From NCBI GenBank assembly GCA_028565635.1, contig JAOXYB010037484.1, positions 1 to 13,566 on the forward strand: a stretch of 13,566 nt of DNA, written 5' to 3'. The stretch's first letter is position 1. Every line of letters begins with the position of its first letter. The position numbers were made by a program, and so were the translations under genes. The notes under the pieces were generated by a model, which was not told where the DNA came from, made no database searches, and saw only the letters and a list, made by a program, of their open reading frames with translations. This DNA comes from Phoronis ovalis (taxonomy: Eukaryota > Phoronida > Phoronidae). Of this stretch, positions 1 to 10,867 are shown one piece after another.

Positions 1-1101
1 GCTCATATTGGTTCATTGCCACGCCAAGGATGATAACAATGCAGTATATCCTATAGATAGGATAAACAGCAAAAATGGTACATAGGGACACCAAAAGCAA
101 CCCACGCATGGTAACAAAAAGGTATAATGGCCTGTACTTTGAGTAATTATAACAGTTCATGTAGACAGCCTGGTACATGATATCAATCTGAAATTATTAT
201 GAAATCATTGCTTGCTTCCTCAGCAAAGAAGCATTGATACTCTTTCTTTTTAATTATAAAATTTTCTCCGATGAGAATACATTTGTGCGATTCCCTAGAT
301 TATGAACATGCAAACAAGTATGGAACTGCTATTGAAGTGCAGCTTAACAGTTTCTAAATAAGGGGTTGTTAAGCAGCATTGATTTTGCACAAAAGCCTTT
401 ACCTTTATATACTTCTACCAGAATACATGAATGGCTAAGAGGTAAACATTCTATTCATATACTGTATTATTTGTTTGTATTGTACTATATTTATAGTTCC
501 TATATATTATTCTGTACTGTTTATACTTTTGTGTACCTTGGTTTTTGTAATGTTTTGTACTTTATTTGTACTATTTTTTTCGCAAATGGGCTGTTTAGCT
601 TGGGCTAATAGCTATATTCCTAGACATCAAAATACATAAACATTGAGTAGGGATTATCAAGTTTAAATCAGTTTATCTTCAATTACTTGAAATAGTTTTC
701 ACAGAGGAAGAACACATCATTGTGATGAAAAGGCCATGTATACTGCTACAAATGTCTAAAAAAATGCATAGCCAGTATAAATAGCCACAAAACATTTTAC
801 TATTTATATAATGTTTATAATTAAAAAGCTTGATTCTAAGAATTTTTTTAAGAATCCAGGGATTTCATTGGACCTCTCTTATTTTGCTAACTTAGTTAAT
901 CTTATTACATATGCAACAACCAATGAATGCATACCATCCATCACACACTTGATAGATCCCTATCACAAAACCATGTTAAAATGTTGTTACACAACAGTGG
1001 TTCATGTAACAAACTAATATCAGTGTCAGGGTAATTAATATATATTACGGCACTACATTAATTTGCCTAGTTCTTAGTTTCATGTGTAGCCTGATACAGA
1101 G

Positions 1102-1220
1102 CGTTTTAACGTCAAATCAATCAGGCAATATAATGCAGTCGAGATGATCATGCGTCATATGTCGACGCTAGATTTGCGCAACGATGATATCTCGCTTTCA
1201 CCTGAGCATCATCATCAACG
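1102..1220. promoter_or_regulatory. CpG-dense patch in intron 3, candidate regulatory element
   Basis: Ten CpG dinucleotides occur in about 120 bp, while the surrounding intron has roughly one per 75 bp or fewer. The patch includes GTCGAC and an ATF/bZIP-like ATGCGTCAT. It overlaps a plus-strand open frame. A regulatory role is inferred only from the local CpG density. A recent transposon fragment or an exon of an unrecognised gene would look similar. Confidence 0.25.
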
Positions 1221-2439
1221 TCTGCTAAAGCTTCCTTCTACATACACCCACACACACCTGGGCACTCTGAAGGGCTACACCAGATAAAGATGATAAAACT
1301 TGCACATGAATCAATATGGAGGTGTTTTAACATTATTGATTAACGCAATGCACAAAGTAAATAAAGCAGAGTTAACTGTTACATCATACTTCTGTCTTAG
1401 CTTTAAAAAAATGCTGTCAATTCAAGTACATTAACCAATCAATCACATATGAACCCAAATTATAGTGACCGATGTTCTGAATACTGTTTTTTTCATTTGC
1501 CAGGGTAGAACTTCAACTTAGCAGACTGTTGGTACCTTACATGTAATTGTAGGATTATTTGGGTTGTTTTGGGTGCTTTAACTGCATTGACAAGCAAGAA
1601 AAGATGGATGTCAATGTCTACAGGTAGCTTCCGTAGTGTGCGCTTGTAAATCATACATGCCATAGGAATTAAGAACATTATATTCCCATGCAGCGCTTCA
1701 TGGTGATATGGATACATGCTTTGGCAAAAATCCACTTTTCGTAGCATTTCCAGAAATCAAACTTGCCAATGCTCCCCCATGTTTACGCAAGGCGCCCGAA
1801 CAATAGCTTAATTAATTATTATAATTTTATACATGTCTAAGGTTTACTAATAAATAATCAATAGTTAGTATAATAGTATCACACTGTTGTACTTACCTTG
1901 ATCATCAATCTAATTAGCAGTTACATCATTGTTTAATTTTACTGAGTCAAACATAATTCCAGATGATCAAAAATGTAAAGAAATCTACCCAGATTCCAGG
2001 GTTAATCTGCCAATTATAGGACTTCGGTTTGGTATGCCATGTATATACTATGTAGTCCAGCGTGTGAACGTGGGAATATTTGGGTACTTGGGTGTTATGA
2101 AAGGTAAAAAAAGCCCCTTTTTAGGACCTATGAGTGCAAAATTCCTTCCCTTTATGAGACCCTTTTGTACAGTATTCAAGTTGAGGAAACGAATTGGAGC
2201 AACCATGTTATTGAACACAGAAACAAACAGATATCTGAAATGTGTACCCAGCTGTTCTGATACCCCCACCCCAAATATAAGTTAATTAAACCAGTTCAAC
2301 TTTAAATTACTAAAGTATACTTTCTAAAAACAAAGGTAACTTTTCATTCATTCTGGACAGATCATGTTACTCAAATATATACCAGCATCCTTATTATGGG
2401 CATTTAAAGTTCTACAAGTGTATCACTAAAATTAGTTTT

Positions 2440-2639
2440 GTGCTATTAAATATAGTTGTTTGTTCCATTATTTGCCATATATTCATTACACAGTCTGACC
2501 ACAAAAAAAACAGACTATAAGTTTGGAAAGACTATTAAATAATGAACTGTCTCTCTTTAGACTGTTCAGATTGAAATATGATTTTATAGTGAGTCTTTTG
2601 GGGTCATTTGTGATTCTATAAACATTAATTTAATAGCAC
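2440..2639. repeat. Possible fold-back element with 12-bp perfect inverted ends
   Basis: GTGCTATTAAAT (2440-2451) is the exact reverse complement of ATTTAATAGCAC (2628-2639). The 176-bp interior has further small inverted pairs: AGTCTG/CAGACT around 2492-2515 and GAACTGTCT/AGACTGTTC around 2543-2569. No clear target-site duplication flanks it. A decayed MITE or a chance A+T-rich pairing are both possible. Confidence 0.35.
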
Positions 2640-2666
2640 CCAATCCAACATAGAAAGAATTTTTTA

Positions 2667-2680
2667 CCCCCCCCCCCCCC
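2667..2680. repeat. C14 homopolymer (G14 in the GRK pre-mRNA)
   Basis: Fourteen consecutive C bases sit in an otherwise A+T-rich stretch, bounded by TTTTTTA and TTTAG. The gene is transcribed from the other strand, so the transcript would carry G14. The length is probably polymorphic and may be imprecise in an assembly. Confidence 0.95.
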
Positions 2681-2990
2681 TTTAGAAAAGGGCCAAACTT
2701 TTATGACCACACCTCCCATAAATTAATGACCAGAAGCAGCAACTAGTAAACAACAGTCAAATGATAGGAGTCAATAAGCATTCTTACATAAAAAGTACAG
2801 GTCCAATCAACACAAAAACCATAGGACATACATATATTTTTATTTGAATTTTTGCTGTTTGGTAACAGTACTGTATCTTTACAGTAGAGAGACTGTAAAA
2901 AAAACATGAAAGCAAAGCTAACAGCTAATCAATAACTGCACATTCTTGGCAGACTCGGTGGGACTTGCCACCATTCTCAATAGAGCAACT

Positions 2991-3251
2991 GGTGTGCATA
3001 AAATCAAGGACAATTTAACAAGTTCTGAAGTGAATCCTGGAGTTACTGAATAGGGAATATTGTTTTCAAAGGATATTGTGTTTTTTGCCTTTTATGATCT
3101 ATCATAAACCAATTAATCCAGCAAGCTGTGTACAAAGTAATGCATGCTGAGTAAATATAAAAATAACACATGGTTCTCTCTTCCTCATTGGGTGTGTAGC
3201 TTTGCATGGACAATTTAACAGATTTCGAAGCTAATCCAGGATTCTCTGATT
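2991..3251. repeat. Diverged direct duplication, two 61-bp copies exactly 200 bp apart
   Basis: Copies at 2991-3051 and 3191-3251 align without a gap at 42 of 61 positions, including identical GGACAATTTAACA (3008-3020 and 3208-3220), GGTGTG at both starts, and AATCC-GGA. On the minus strand both copies are open in the same frame, with S--PG--S--VKLS shared. However, most differing codons are non-synonymous and no donor site follows, so coding is not supported. Confidence 0.45.
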
Positions 3252-6200
3252 CATGAATGGCTATAATCCCCAGTGAAGACTCTGTTGAGAACATTTGTTT
3301 CTGTTGCATGTATGTATATATAGTAAATGAATTTAAAACCAAACAAACTAGATTCAACTGGGCCATTGATGCAGTTCAGACATGTCAAGAGGATTTGCAA
3401 TTACATCCAACCCTGATGTTTACAACATGCATATAAAGCTGTGAAGAAGATTGCTTAGCTGTTGCAAAGCTTAGCAAGCCTTACTAATGCAGCTAGGTGT
3501 TTTTAATGAAGCTTTTTAATCTATCCAATATCTCTTCCTCAAGAAAAGGATATTAACCACGCTATGCCGTTTTATAGTCATTATTTTACAATTTAGCACA
3601 GCAGAATATTATAAAACATAAAATTATTAAATACATGAGTAATATAAAGTCAATAAATAAATTAATTTGCATGCTGTACAGGCAATCATACAGCTGAAGC
3701 TACAGGTGTGAAACTGTGTACAGGTATAATGACAAGTACTGTGTAAAATTTTAGAACAATAATAACTTTATCTATCACACTATCTAGACAATCTTTTTTA
3801 AAGACCACAGCTTAGTTTGGTTAATAAAACACTAGTTAGTGACAAAGAGTGGAAAATATATAGCTGTTAAAACGACTACTCTAAAAAGTATGTTATTTAT
3901 ACCTGCTTTGGGGCCTATGACAATTATTCAGTACGCTCAGCTCTACCTATACACAGGTGAAATGTCAGCAATTTATACACATCGTTTGGGCACTAACACG
4001 AAATGTAAATGACTTGAACAGGTATAGATGCATGTGGAGATCACTGGCCACATACATGGTTATAACTGCATGGATAAGCAAGAGCAGACATTTAGTGCAG
4101 CAGTCACTAGCACTCTTTCTAATTTTACAGTCTCAATTATGTCAGTAGGAGGATATGTGGGTTCAATTGCCATTTATACCAAAGTAACAAGCAAAATAGC
4201 ATAGTTTATGGATATATTATGTTTTTCCTGTTGCAAAATAAATACCTAAATAACTAATAAATCATTCTAAACACTTTTAAAATTAACACAATGTAATGAT
4301 AATATTTAATAGTTGAGATGATTTTCCAAGCCAATGTTCTCACAATATCACCTGTTTGACAGGAGTTGAAGTTCTAACCAAAAGGTGAACATTCAATGAA
4401 ATGTTACATGTCAGCCTAAGCAGTCTAAATCCAGTCCTGTCACTATTCCTTACCTAGCTCACAAGAATAGAACCTTGCCTGGATTTGTTTTCGTGCGGAA
4501 CCAAATTTTTGTTTTTGCAATATTTTATGAGCAATTTTATACTCAATTTCCAGGGTTTCCAGACTAACTTCTGAAAAGTGTACCCTCAACCTGTTTTTTG
4601 TAAAGCAACTATTCTGGCTGATACCTCCCGAGAGAGTAGAGTGCACCATATGGGACCCATAGCTGCTACTGATAACGTAAGGTAGATTTCAGTCACTTTC
4701 ATACAAACTTATCAATTCTTATGATAAACCTGTCATAACCTGCACCACATAAATCATCTAATTTGCTGCAATTTATAAAAATTAACTTAAAAATAATTTA
4801 TGAGGAAAAAGTGGCTTTTGAGGGTTTCCAAGCAAGTTAACTGTTATAAAATACAAAAGCATAACGATTTTTGACATAAGAATGGGGCTTGTTTACTTGT
4901 GTATACAGAATGTATACCATACTTAGAAACTCATAATCTGATGCAAAGCACACCTTAATATATCAATACATAACACAACATACATGCCCTACAATAAATC
5001 ATGCATTTTAGATCATTTAAAAACATGTTATAATAGATGTAGACATGAACTTCATACACCAAGCTTCAAACATCAAAGAATCCCCCTGTTTACCACAATG
5101 CTGGTTACAGCATGTTTTAGCAGTAACATTGGGAATGCCAACCTATTTAGTTGCTTTCTATACAACTGTAACACATGATGTTAAACATTACATAAATGGA
5201 ACAGGCTATCAACACAACTGCTTTATTCAACTGAGGCTGCCAACTATGCTATCCAAATAATAAAGACATTTGCCATTTACTCGGTGTTGCGTAACAAACT
5301 TTGGTTAATTATGCCTGTAGATGCAGTTGTATCATTACAGGTTATACCTTATATAGTCACATGCCTGTTAAGTTATTGAAGCTTTTGATTGGGAAATCTC
5401 AGACACAGTGAAAGAAAACAATCTAAAAACAAGTATATCTTGGTTTTGATGGGATATTTGAGAGATTGTCAATGTAGCCTAGGTTTTTTTTCTTAGGATT
5501 ACTTCTTTAATCTTCTTGGTTTCCTGTAGGTTTTCCCCTATTAAATTAAGGATTGTCCAATAGGAGTATCACGATATTTCGATACAAATATATTTTATTT
5601 TTAAATCCACATCATTACTATTGTTTTACTAAACAGTTACAAAAACATTTATAATTCATGGAGTATCTTAATTTCAAGTTTTGATGCAATTAAAAAATAA
5701 TTTAAAAGATTGATCGGTTCACAAAATGGCCTGAAACCAGTGTTGGTGCGTCATCAAAGCCCGAGAATTTTATTCATGAGTTTTTCATAAGATCTCCAGA
5801 CAGCATTATACCAAAATGGGAGACTTCACAGCTATGAAATGACATTCCTCTTCTTAAAATACAACCAAAAAAACCCTCAGCATTTGAAGTCCCCACATGT
5901 AATATTGGGTAACTACAATTCTTGCTTGATCTCACAATTTTGCATAATATACAAGAAACCATACACATAGAGGTAGGTACAAAGGAGTACAAATACAAAC
6001 TGACAACCATTAGTTGCAAAGATTTTTGTTTCTAATAAATAATATTTCATGACTTTGTCACTAGAATAATTGACTTGGAATAATTAATGGAATGCAGTAT
6101 TAAAATACAGATTTCCTAGAAAAAGATATGAAGAAATATAGATTTTTATATCAGATTCTAATTGATAATAATATCTTTCCAGCTCACTACAATATGCAAA

Positions 6201-6503
6201 TGTCAGTCACAATACAATGCTATCAATCATATATGTAAAAGATGTGGGTTCATTATTGTTTTGAAATGATATCAAGTTTCCAGTTATGAAGGATATTTAT
6301 AGTCTGTTATATAATTATAAGAATGACAATAGGAACTAAATATAAGCCAATTTTCTTATAAGATCGAAGCTTAAAGTTGCTACATAAAGACAAACATTTT
6401 AGCAACTAACAATTTATTAATGTTTAAAAAAAGTGTGTCAAGTATGGAAAAAGCTTGTTTATATCTTGGATACATTTCTTAATCCCTGGATATATGCTGC
6501 AAA

Positions 6504-6608
6504 TGTATACCTGCATGTGGCCCGTAGCTTGGCATGGTACTTCTATTATAAGCCTTTTAACCTTGGGAATTCTACTGGAATCAGAAATACATAGTATGCA
6601 GGTATACA
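6504..6608. repeat. 13-bp perfect inverted repeat, 79-bp spacer
   Basis: TGTATACCTGCAT at 6504-6516 is the exact reverse complement of ATGCAGGTATACA at 6596-6608. The pairing stops at both ends of the arms, so a long hairpin precursor is not indicated. Each arm contains GCAG|GTATAC, a splice-donor-like string, facing outward. Confidence 0.55.
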
Positions 6609-7469
6609 CGCAATCCATAAAAAAACTTATACTACATAACACTGTAAAAAATACATTATAGACCTAAAACAAATCATACATATCACAATTTTTTATCTGG
6701 ATTATTGTTTTTGAAGAATATGTATAGTACGCATTGACAATTGTGATCATATAGTTTACTATGGATTTATAACCTTGTTTATAACCATTTGGATGACATA
6801 GGAAATGAGACATTGTAAATATGGGAAATCTCAGAACAATGTAGGAGTTATATAGCTGATATTTATAGACTTGTACAGTATTCAGTAGAGAATGACAATG
6901 TGATGGTATTACTTAACATTGCCTGGGAATATTTTGCAGAGCTGAACTTCAATCAGCCCTTTAGATGGAGTTTATAAACAGAAAAAAATATCATAAAGTT
7001 TTAGATAGAATACAGTAAATATTATCATCTAATATGATACCATCACACAGTAACAAACATATTTATACTAACAATAAAATCTATATCCTATGAATAAGCC
7101 CATATTTTATACACCAATATAAATAACAAACCCACATGAACATTATTTTACTGACACAAGCATTGAATCCAGTCTCAAAGTCGGCAGCTCATAGAGCCAC
7201 AAGCCTGACACGACAAAAAACAAAATTATTAATTAAGTTCTACTTATAATAACACAGGAAAATAATACATATTTAATGCAAATTGCAACACAAGTATAAA
7301 AAAAATCATAACAACAGTTACCCCTCATAATGACAAAATATTTTATACATTAGGAGGTTTAACTTGCATAATAGTAGTTGTCATGACAATTATAAAACTA
7401 ATCTGAATCTATGTATGAAAAACGCAGACAGTAATATACAAATGCCTGGAGCCCTGCTAAACTTGACAT

Positions 7470-7517
7470 ATATTGCTGAGAGAGAAGGTGATATCCGGTG
7501 ATATTGCTGCGAGATCT
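7470..7517. repeat. Short tandem duplication, 31-bp offset
   Basis: ATATTGCTGAGAGA (7470-7483) recurs as ATATTGCTGCGAGA (7501-7514), 13 of 14 identical. Between them GGTGATATCC and GGTGATATTG abut (7488-7507). The surroundings are less A+T-rich than the intron average. Confidence 0.45.
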
Positions 7518-7745
7518 TGGCTCAATATTACTTTTTATGATCTACTTCCTTTACGTAATTGTTTTAGTCCACCCTTGCTCATGATTTTATAATTGTTACC
7601 CTAAAGAGAGGAAGCAATTGCAGCATTCAAGGCCAAAGTATTATTTGTGCATGCTAGTTATGAAAACGTTGCCTGGAAATCCAAGATTGAATGATGGGTG
7701 TTTCTAATTCTAAATAACTATATGTAATATTATAAATATATAATA

Positions 7746-7761
7746 GGCTGTTCACACTTGC
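7746..7761 (+). repeat. Left terminal inverted repeat of the MITE
   Basis: The sequence GGCTGTTCACACTTGC pairs with the right end at 8198-8213 at 15 of 16 positions. Confidence 0.65.
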
Positions 7762-8197
7762 GACTTGAAGGATTACCTCAAAGCACATTCTCAAAACCCT
7801 AAGACTATCAGCGTGGATTCACTTTAAATTCAGGTCAATATAAATCAAATAATCCACCTTCCCAGCAATGTGAACGCGAAACCGAATTGAGTTATAGGAA
7901 GCGGGAGGGTATTATGTTATACTATGCATGTGCTCATACACACTTTTTAAAAAATAGCAGAGGAATTGAAAAACAAACGTATTTAGTGTAGGCTTTAGTT
8001 AACATGATACAAAGTAACATGTTTATTAAAAAACATATAAGCTACATATTATTAACTGTTCTGTCAATGTTAATAAATAATGTAACTATATGAATATCTT
8101 AAGAAGTGACAAAATTATATAGGATCGAATTAATGGCTCCATTCGATATTAAAAAATTATGTGTAAACACTCAACTTTGTAGTATTAATTATTTAAG

Positions 8198-8213
8198 GCA
8201 AGTGTGAACAACC
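8198..8213 (-). repeat. Right terminal inverted repeat of the MITE
   Basis: The reverse complement reads GGTTGTTCACACTTGC and differs from the left end only at the third base. Confidence 0.65.
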
Positions 8214-10867
8214 TATACCTATATATCTTGTTAAAGACATCCTAGGTAGCAGATTACAAGAATGTTGAGTTTATATTCACCTACAAGCTAACAGACAAGT
8301 AACACTTAACAGTATTTGCTGTACTTTAATGGGAATTTATCATAACTTGTTTTTATATGCAAAGCAGGGAAAACATTATGAACAATACAAATGTGGGTTT
8401 CTGTTAAAGAGTGCTTTTGCTTCCTTTTAATTACTGTTGAATACCTTGGCCAAATCCTATTTTAATGACAAATCTTTTCATCTTGACGCTACAAGGATGA
8501 CAAATCATAAAGGGTATGCATCTATTTCTGTTATCTCCCCAAACTAGTAATCAGCTCCACGGGAATTAATACAGTGTGTTCATGCGAAACCAGGTGGCAG
8601 TAATAACATAAATTTAAAGCAGAATTAGCATTTGTCAACAAGCATAGTTTACCACAGTAACCCTCTGTGTCCTTCCTGCTTGGCTGTGTTATTTATATCC
8701 TGGACTACAAATATGTTGTCACTACAATAGGAAGTGCCCAATTCAACTGTATAGGACCAATATGATATAGTGCCATATGACATTTACTTTATTAATACCA
8801 TGGAACACTTCAAACATTAGTTATCTAAAATATAATATAGAACAAGCCCAGCTAATCAATACAGCTAATATAGCCTGTGCTAGTGCTTAAGCCAGCCACC
8901 TTTTCTAAAACAATATTAGATTATTTACATGAAAATGGGTAGCTTGTTAAAATAAGCTGGCAACAGCTGTACAGTGGGGGTAAAAATGCCAGCAAACAAT
9001 AAATAATCCACTGTTAGACCGAGCTTAACTCTTGTACACTTGACTTCAATTTCAACTCTTTAAATATTGTTTATGTCTTCTCCGCAGTGATCTTCATAGA
9101 AAAGAATATATACCTGTTCACAGCGCATGCACTCCATTGCAGTGGAGAAATGTACAAAGTAGTAACATTGCACCTGTGTGAGTGTTAGTGGCATACCTAA
9201 AGTTCTCATTGGCCATGCAGCATCCGGGGCTGTGTCTATACTATTTTGCAAAAAAACCTGCTTAATTCTCCGGTGGAATTGAGTGGTTCCCTTACACTTA
9301 CTGATTATGTTTTAAAACAGAATAATGAAATAATGTTTTCTGTGAAGACACCGAATAATAATTTTTGATATCCAGAAATGCATAGGAAGGATATTAATTC
9401 CCTTACAGTGTATCATGATTTAGTTGAATGCAGAAACAATGCTTCCTATGGAGACATTAAATAATTATTGTTGAAATCAAGAAGCAATACACAGAAAGCA
9501 ATATTTAAATTAACAGCATTAAAATTTAAAAGAATTCTGCCTGGATTCAATCTGTATAATTAGTACATTACATTAATCACTTTTCATAACTGAAATCCAA
9601 ACACTAAGTCAATTTCAATACTTAAGCTAGTGATTTAACAAAATATTCTGAAGCTTTTGCAAAAATCTGTCTCAAGAGTGTAATCCACAACACTGACAAT
9701 CATTTTTTGCATCAAGATGTGCTCCATAAAGCATTTATCAGCATTTGAAATTTGGAAGTAACTATTGGATATATTTCTTAATGGCTGTATTATCTATTAT
9801 TGTGCAGATTTTGTTTTCTCATATGAACAAACCCTTTCAGAGATTTATACATTGTTCAAACTTCTGTAATGCTAATTTTTTTATTCATCCACAGTGAATC
9901 ATACCATTCTTATAACAACAATGCTGATCTCTTATGTGTGTAAATAATGAGCAGATAACCACCCTCTGTGGTAAAACGTATGAACAACTCAATGCCAGAA
10001 GATTGTATTCACACAGCATACCACTACTTCCTATTTATATTATGACTGCCACAGTGGAGATTATAAAGAAAGCCACAGAAACTTTTTTTCTGCTAATAAT
10101 TACCTCAAAAACCTCATTAAATATTCTGGTATACCTGCATTTTCCCTATTACCTTTTCAAAACACGTGGGTGGAAATTGTTAGTGTACATACTAGGGATA
10201 TTGAAAATTTCATTAATTAATATGGCATCTCTGCCATTTGCTTTTGCACTCATTGTAATAGACTTTAACAGCAATATAATAAATCTATACAAGTCTGCTT
10301 TTCCATATGGCACATAAACAGAAACATGCGCCAAAGCAAGTACTAGCAGTATATTACCTAACTAATACTATTACCTATACTAGGCTTTTAATTTCTGGTT
10401 ATACATTAAAAATTAGTACACTAATTAATCGATATTCTCCACTTATTAGTCATTTTATATTTCAAGGACAGTGATTCTGATATGTTAGCCCACAACATGT
10501 ATAAAAGATTTATAATTAACAAGGTTTGTGCTCCATCTAATGTTAAATACAGTTGCCTTGAAGTAGTAAATTATATATGAGTTTTAAACAGATCATCTGT
10601 GATATGTATTTCATCAATATACATTACAACCTTTGGCTGCTGGTTTCTGTACAGCAACAAGGTGTCAATAAACTCATTTGTCTTTTACCAGCAGGTTCAG
10701 AGACATATTCATATATAATACAAGTTGTTTTCTTTTGCACACAGATACACAACTAGGGAAACTCTAATAAATCCAGATCCTCCTATAAATTCTTGATTAG
10801 TCTTAAAACATATGGTAACTGTTGTGAAATTCCAAATCTGGATCACTGACAGACAAAGTTAACATAC

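Larger units (their letters stand above)
7746..8213. mobile_element. Non-autonomous DNA transposon (MITE), 468 bp
   Basis: The ends form a terminal inverted repeat of 16 bp with one mismatch: GG[C/T]TGTTCACACTTGC at 7746-7761 and its reverse complement at 8198-8213. Both sides are flanked by TA (7744-7745 and 8214-8215), which fits a TA target-site duplication, and the inverted match extends outward through ATA/TAT. The interior has no ORF, so the element would depend on a transposase from elsewhere. An inner, shortened inverted copy of the end (GCAATGTGAAC, 7865-7875) and a small inverted pair (GTGGATT 7813-7819 / AATCCAC 7851-7857) suggest a composite or fold-back left arm. TA duplication suggests a Tc1/mariner-like or related superfamily, but the flanks are so A+T-rich that this is weak. 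The insertion lies inside intron 3. Confidence 0.65.
1..10867 (-). other. GRK intron 3, 5' portion (at least 10.8 kb; acceptor not in window)
   Basis: The donor GTATGTT follows exon 3 at 10867. No matching exon 4 is visible on the minus strand down to base 1, so the stretch is read as one long intron. It is A+T-rich with many short ORFs on both strands, most of them chance. By region: 1-1090 is plain, with a T-rich plus strand at 470-580; 1102-1220 is a CpG-dense patch; 1493-1812 and 1929-2285 hold open frames of unknown origin; 2440-2700 has inverted repeats and a C14 run; 2991-3251 has a diverged duplication; 3250-6500 and 6610-7430 show nothing; 6504-6608 is an inverted repeat; 7470-7517 is a short duplication; 7746-8213 is a MITE; 8220-9100 shows nothing; 9114-9173 is a possible pseudo-exon; 9934-10317 is the longest ORF; 10320-10867 shows nothing. 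A nested gene cannot be excluded. Confidence 0.75.

Noticed and set aside
366-608. 80-codon plus-strand hydrophobic ORF
   Set aside because: It has no ATG at its 5' end, and its Y/F/L-rich translation reflects a T-rich low-complexity strand rather than a membrane protein.
1880-1900. Strong minus-strand donor-like site AAG|GTAAGT near 1893
   Set aside because: All three upstream frames are closed within a few dozen bases, so no coding exon ends here. It could only belong to a non-coding exon, for which there is no other evidence.
4984-5260. Two overlapping plus-strand ORFs in different frames
   Set aside because: Both are under 75 codons, overlap each other out of frame and match nothing known. 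This is consistent with chance.
5942-5960. Minus-strand YIM string, considered as exon 4 of GRK (family motif DSYIMKELL)
   Set aside because: The flanking residues (GFL before, QNCEIKQEL then stop after) do not fit the family and no suitable splice sites surround it.
8121-8155. TCGAATT strings (8125, 11707) considered as tRNA T-arm / B-box
   Set aside because: There is no GGTTCGAATCC-type box, matching A-box, acceptor stem or cloverleaf nearby.
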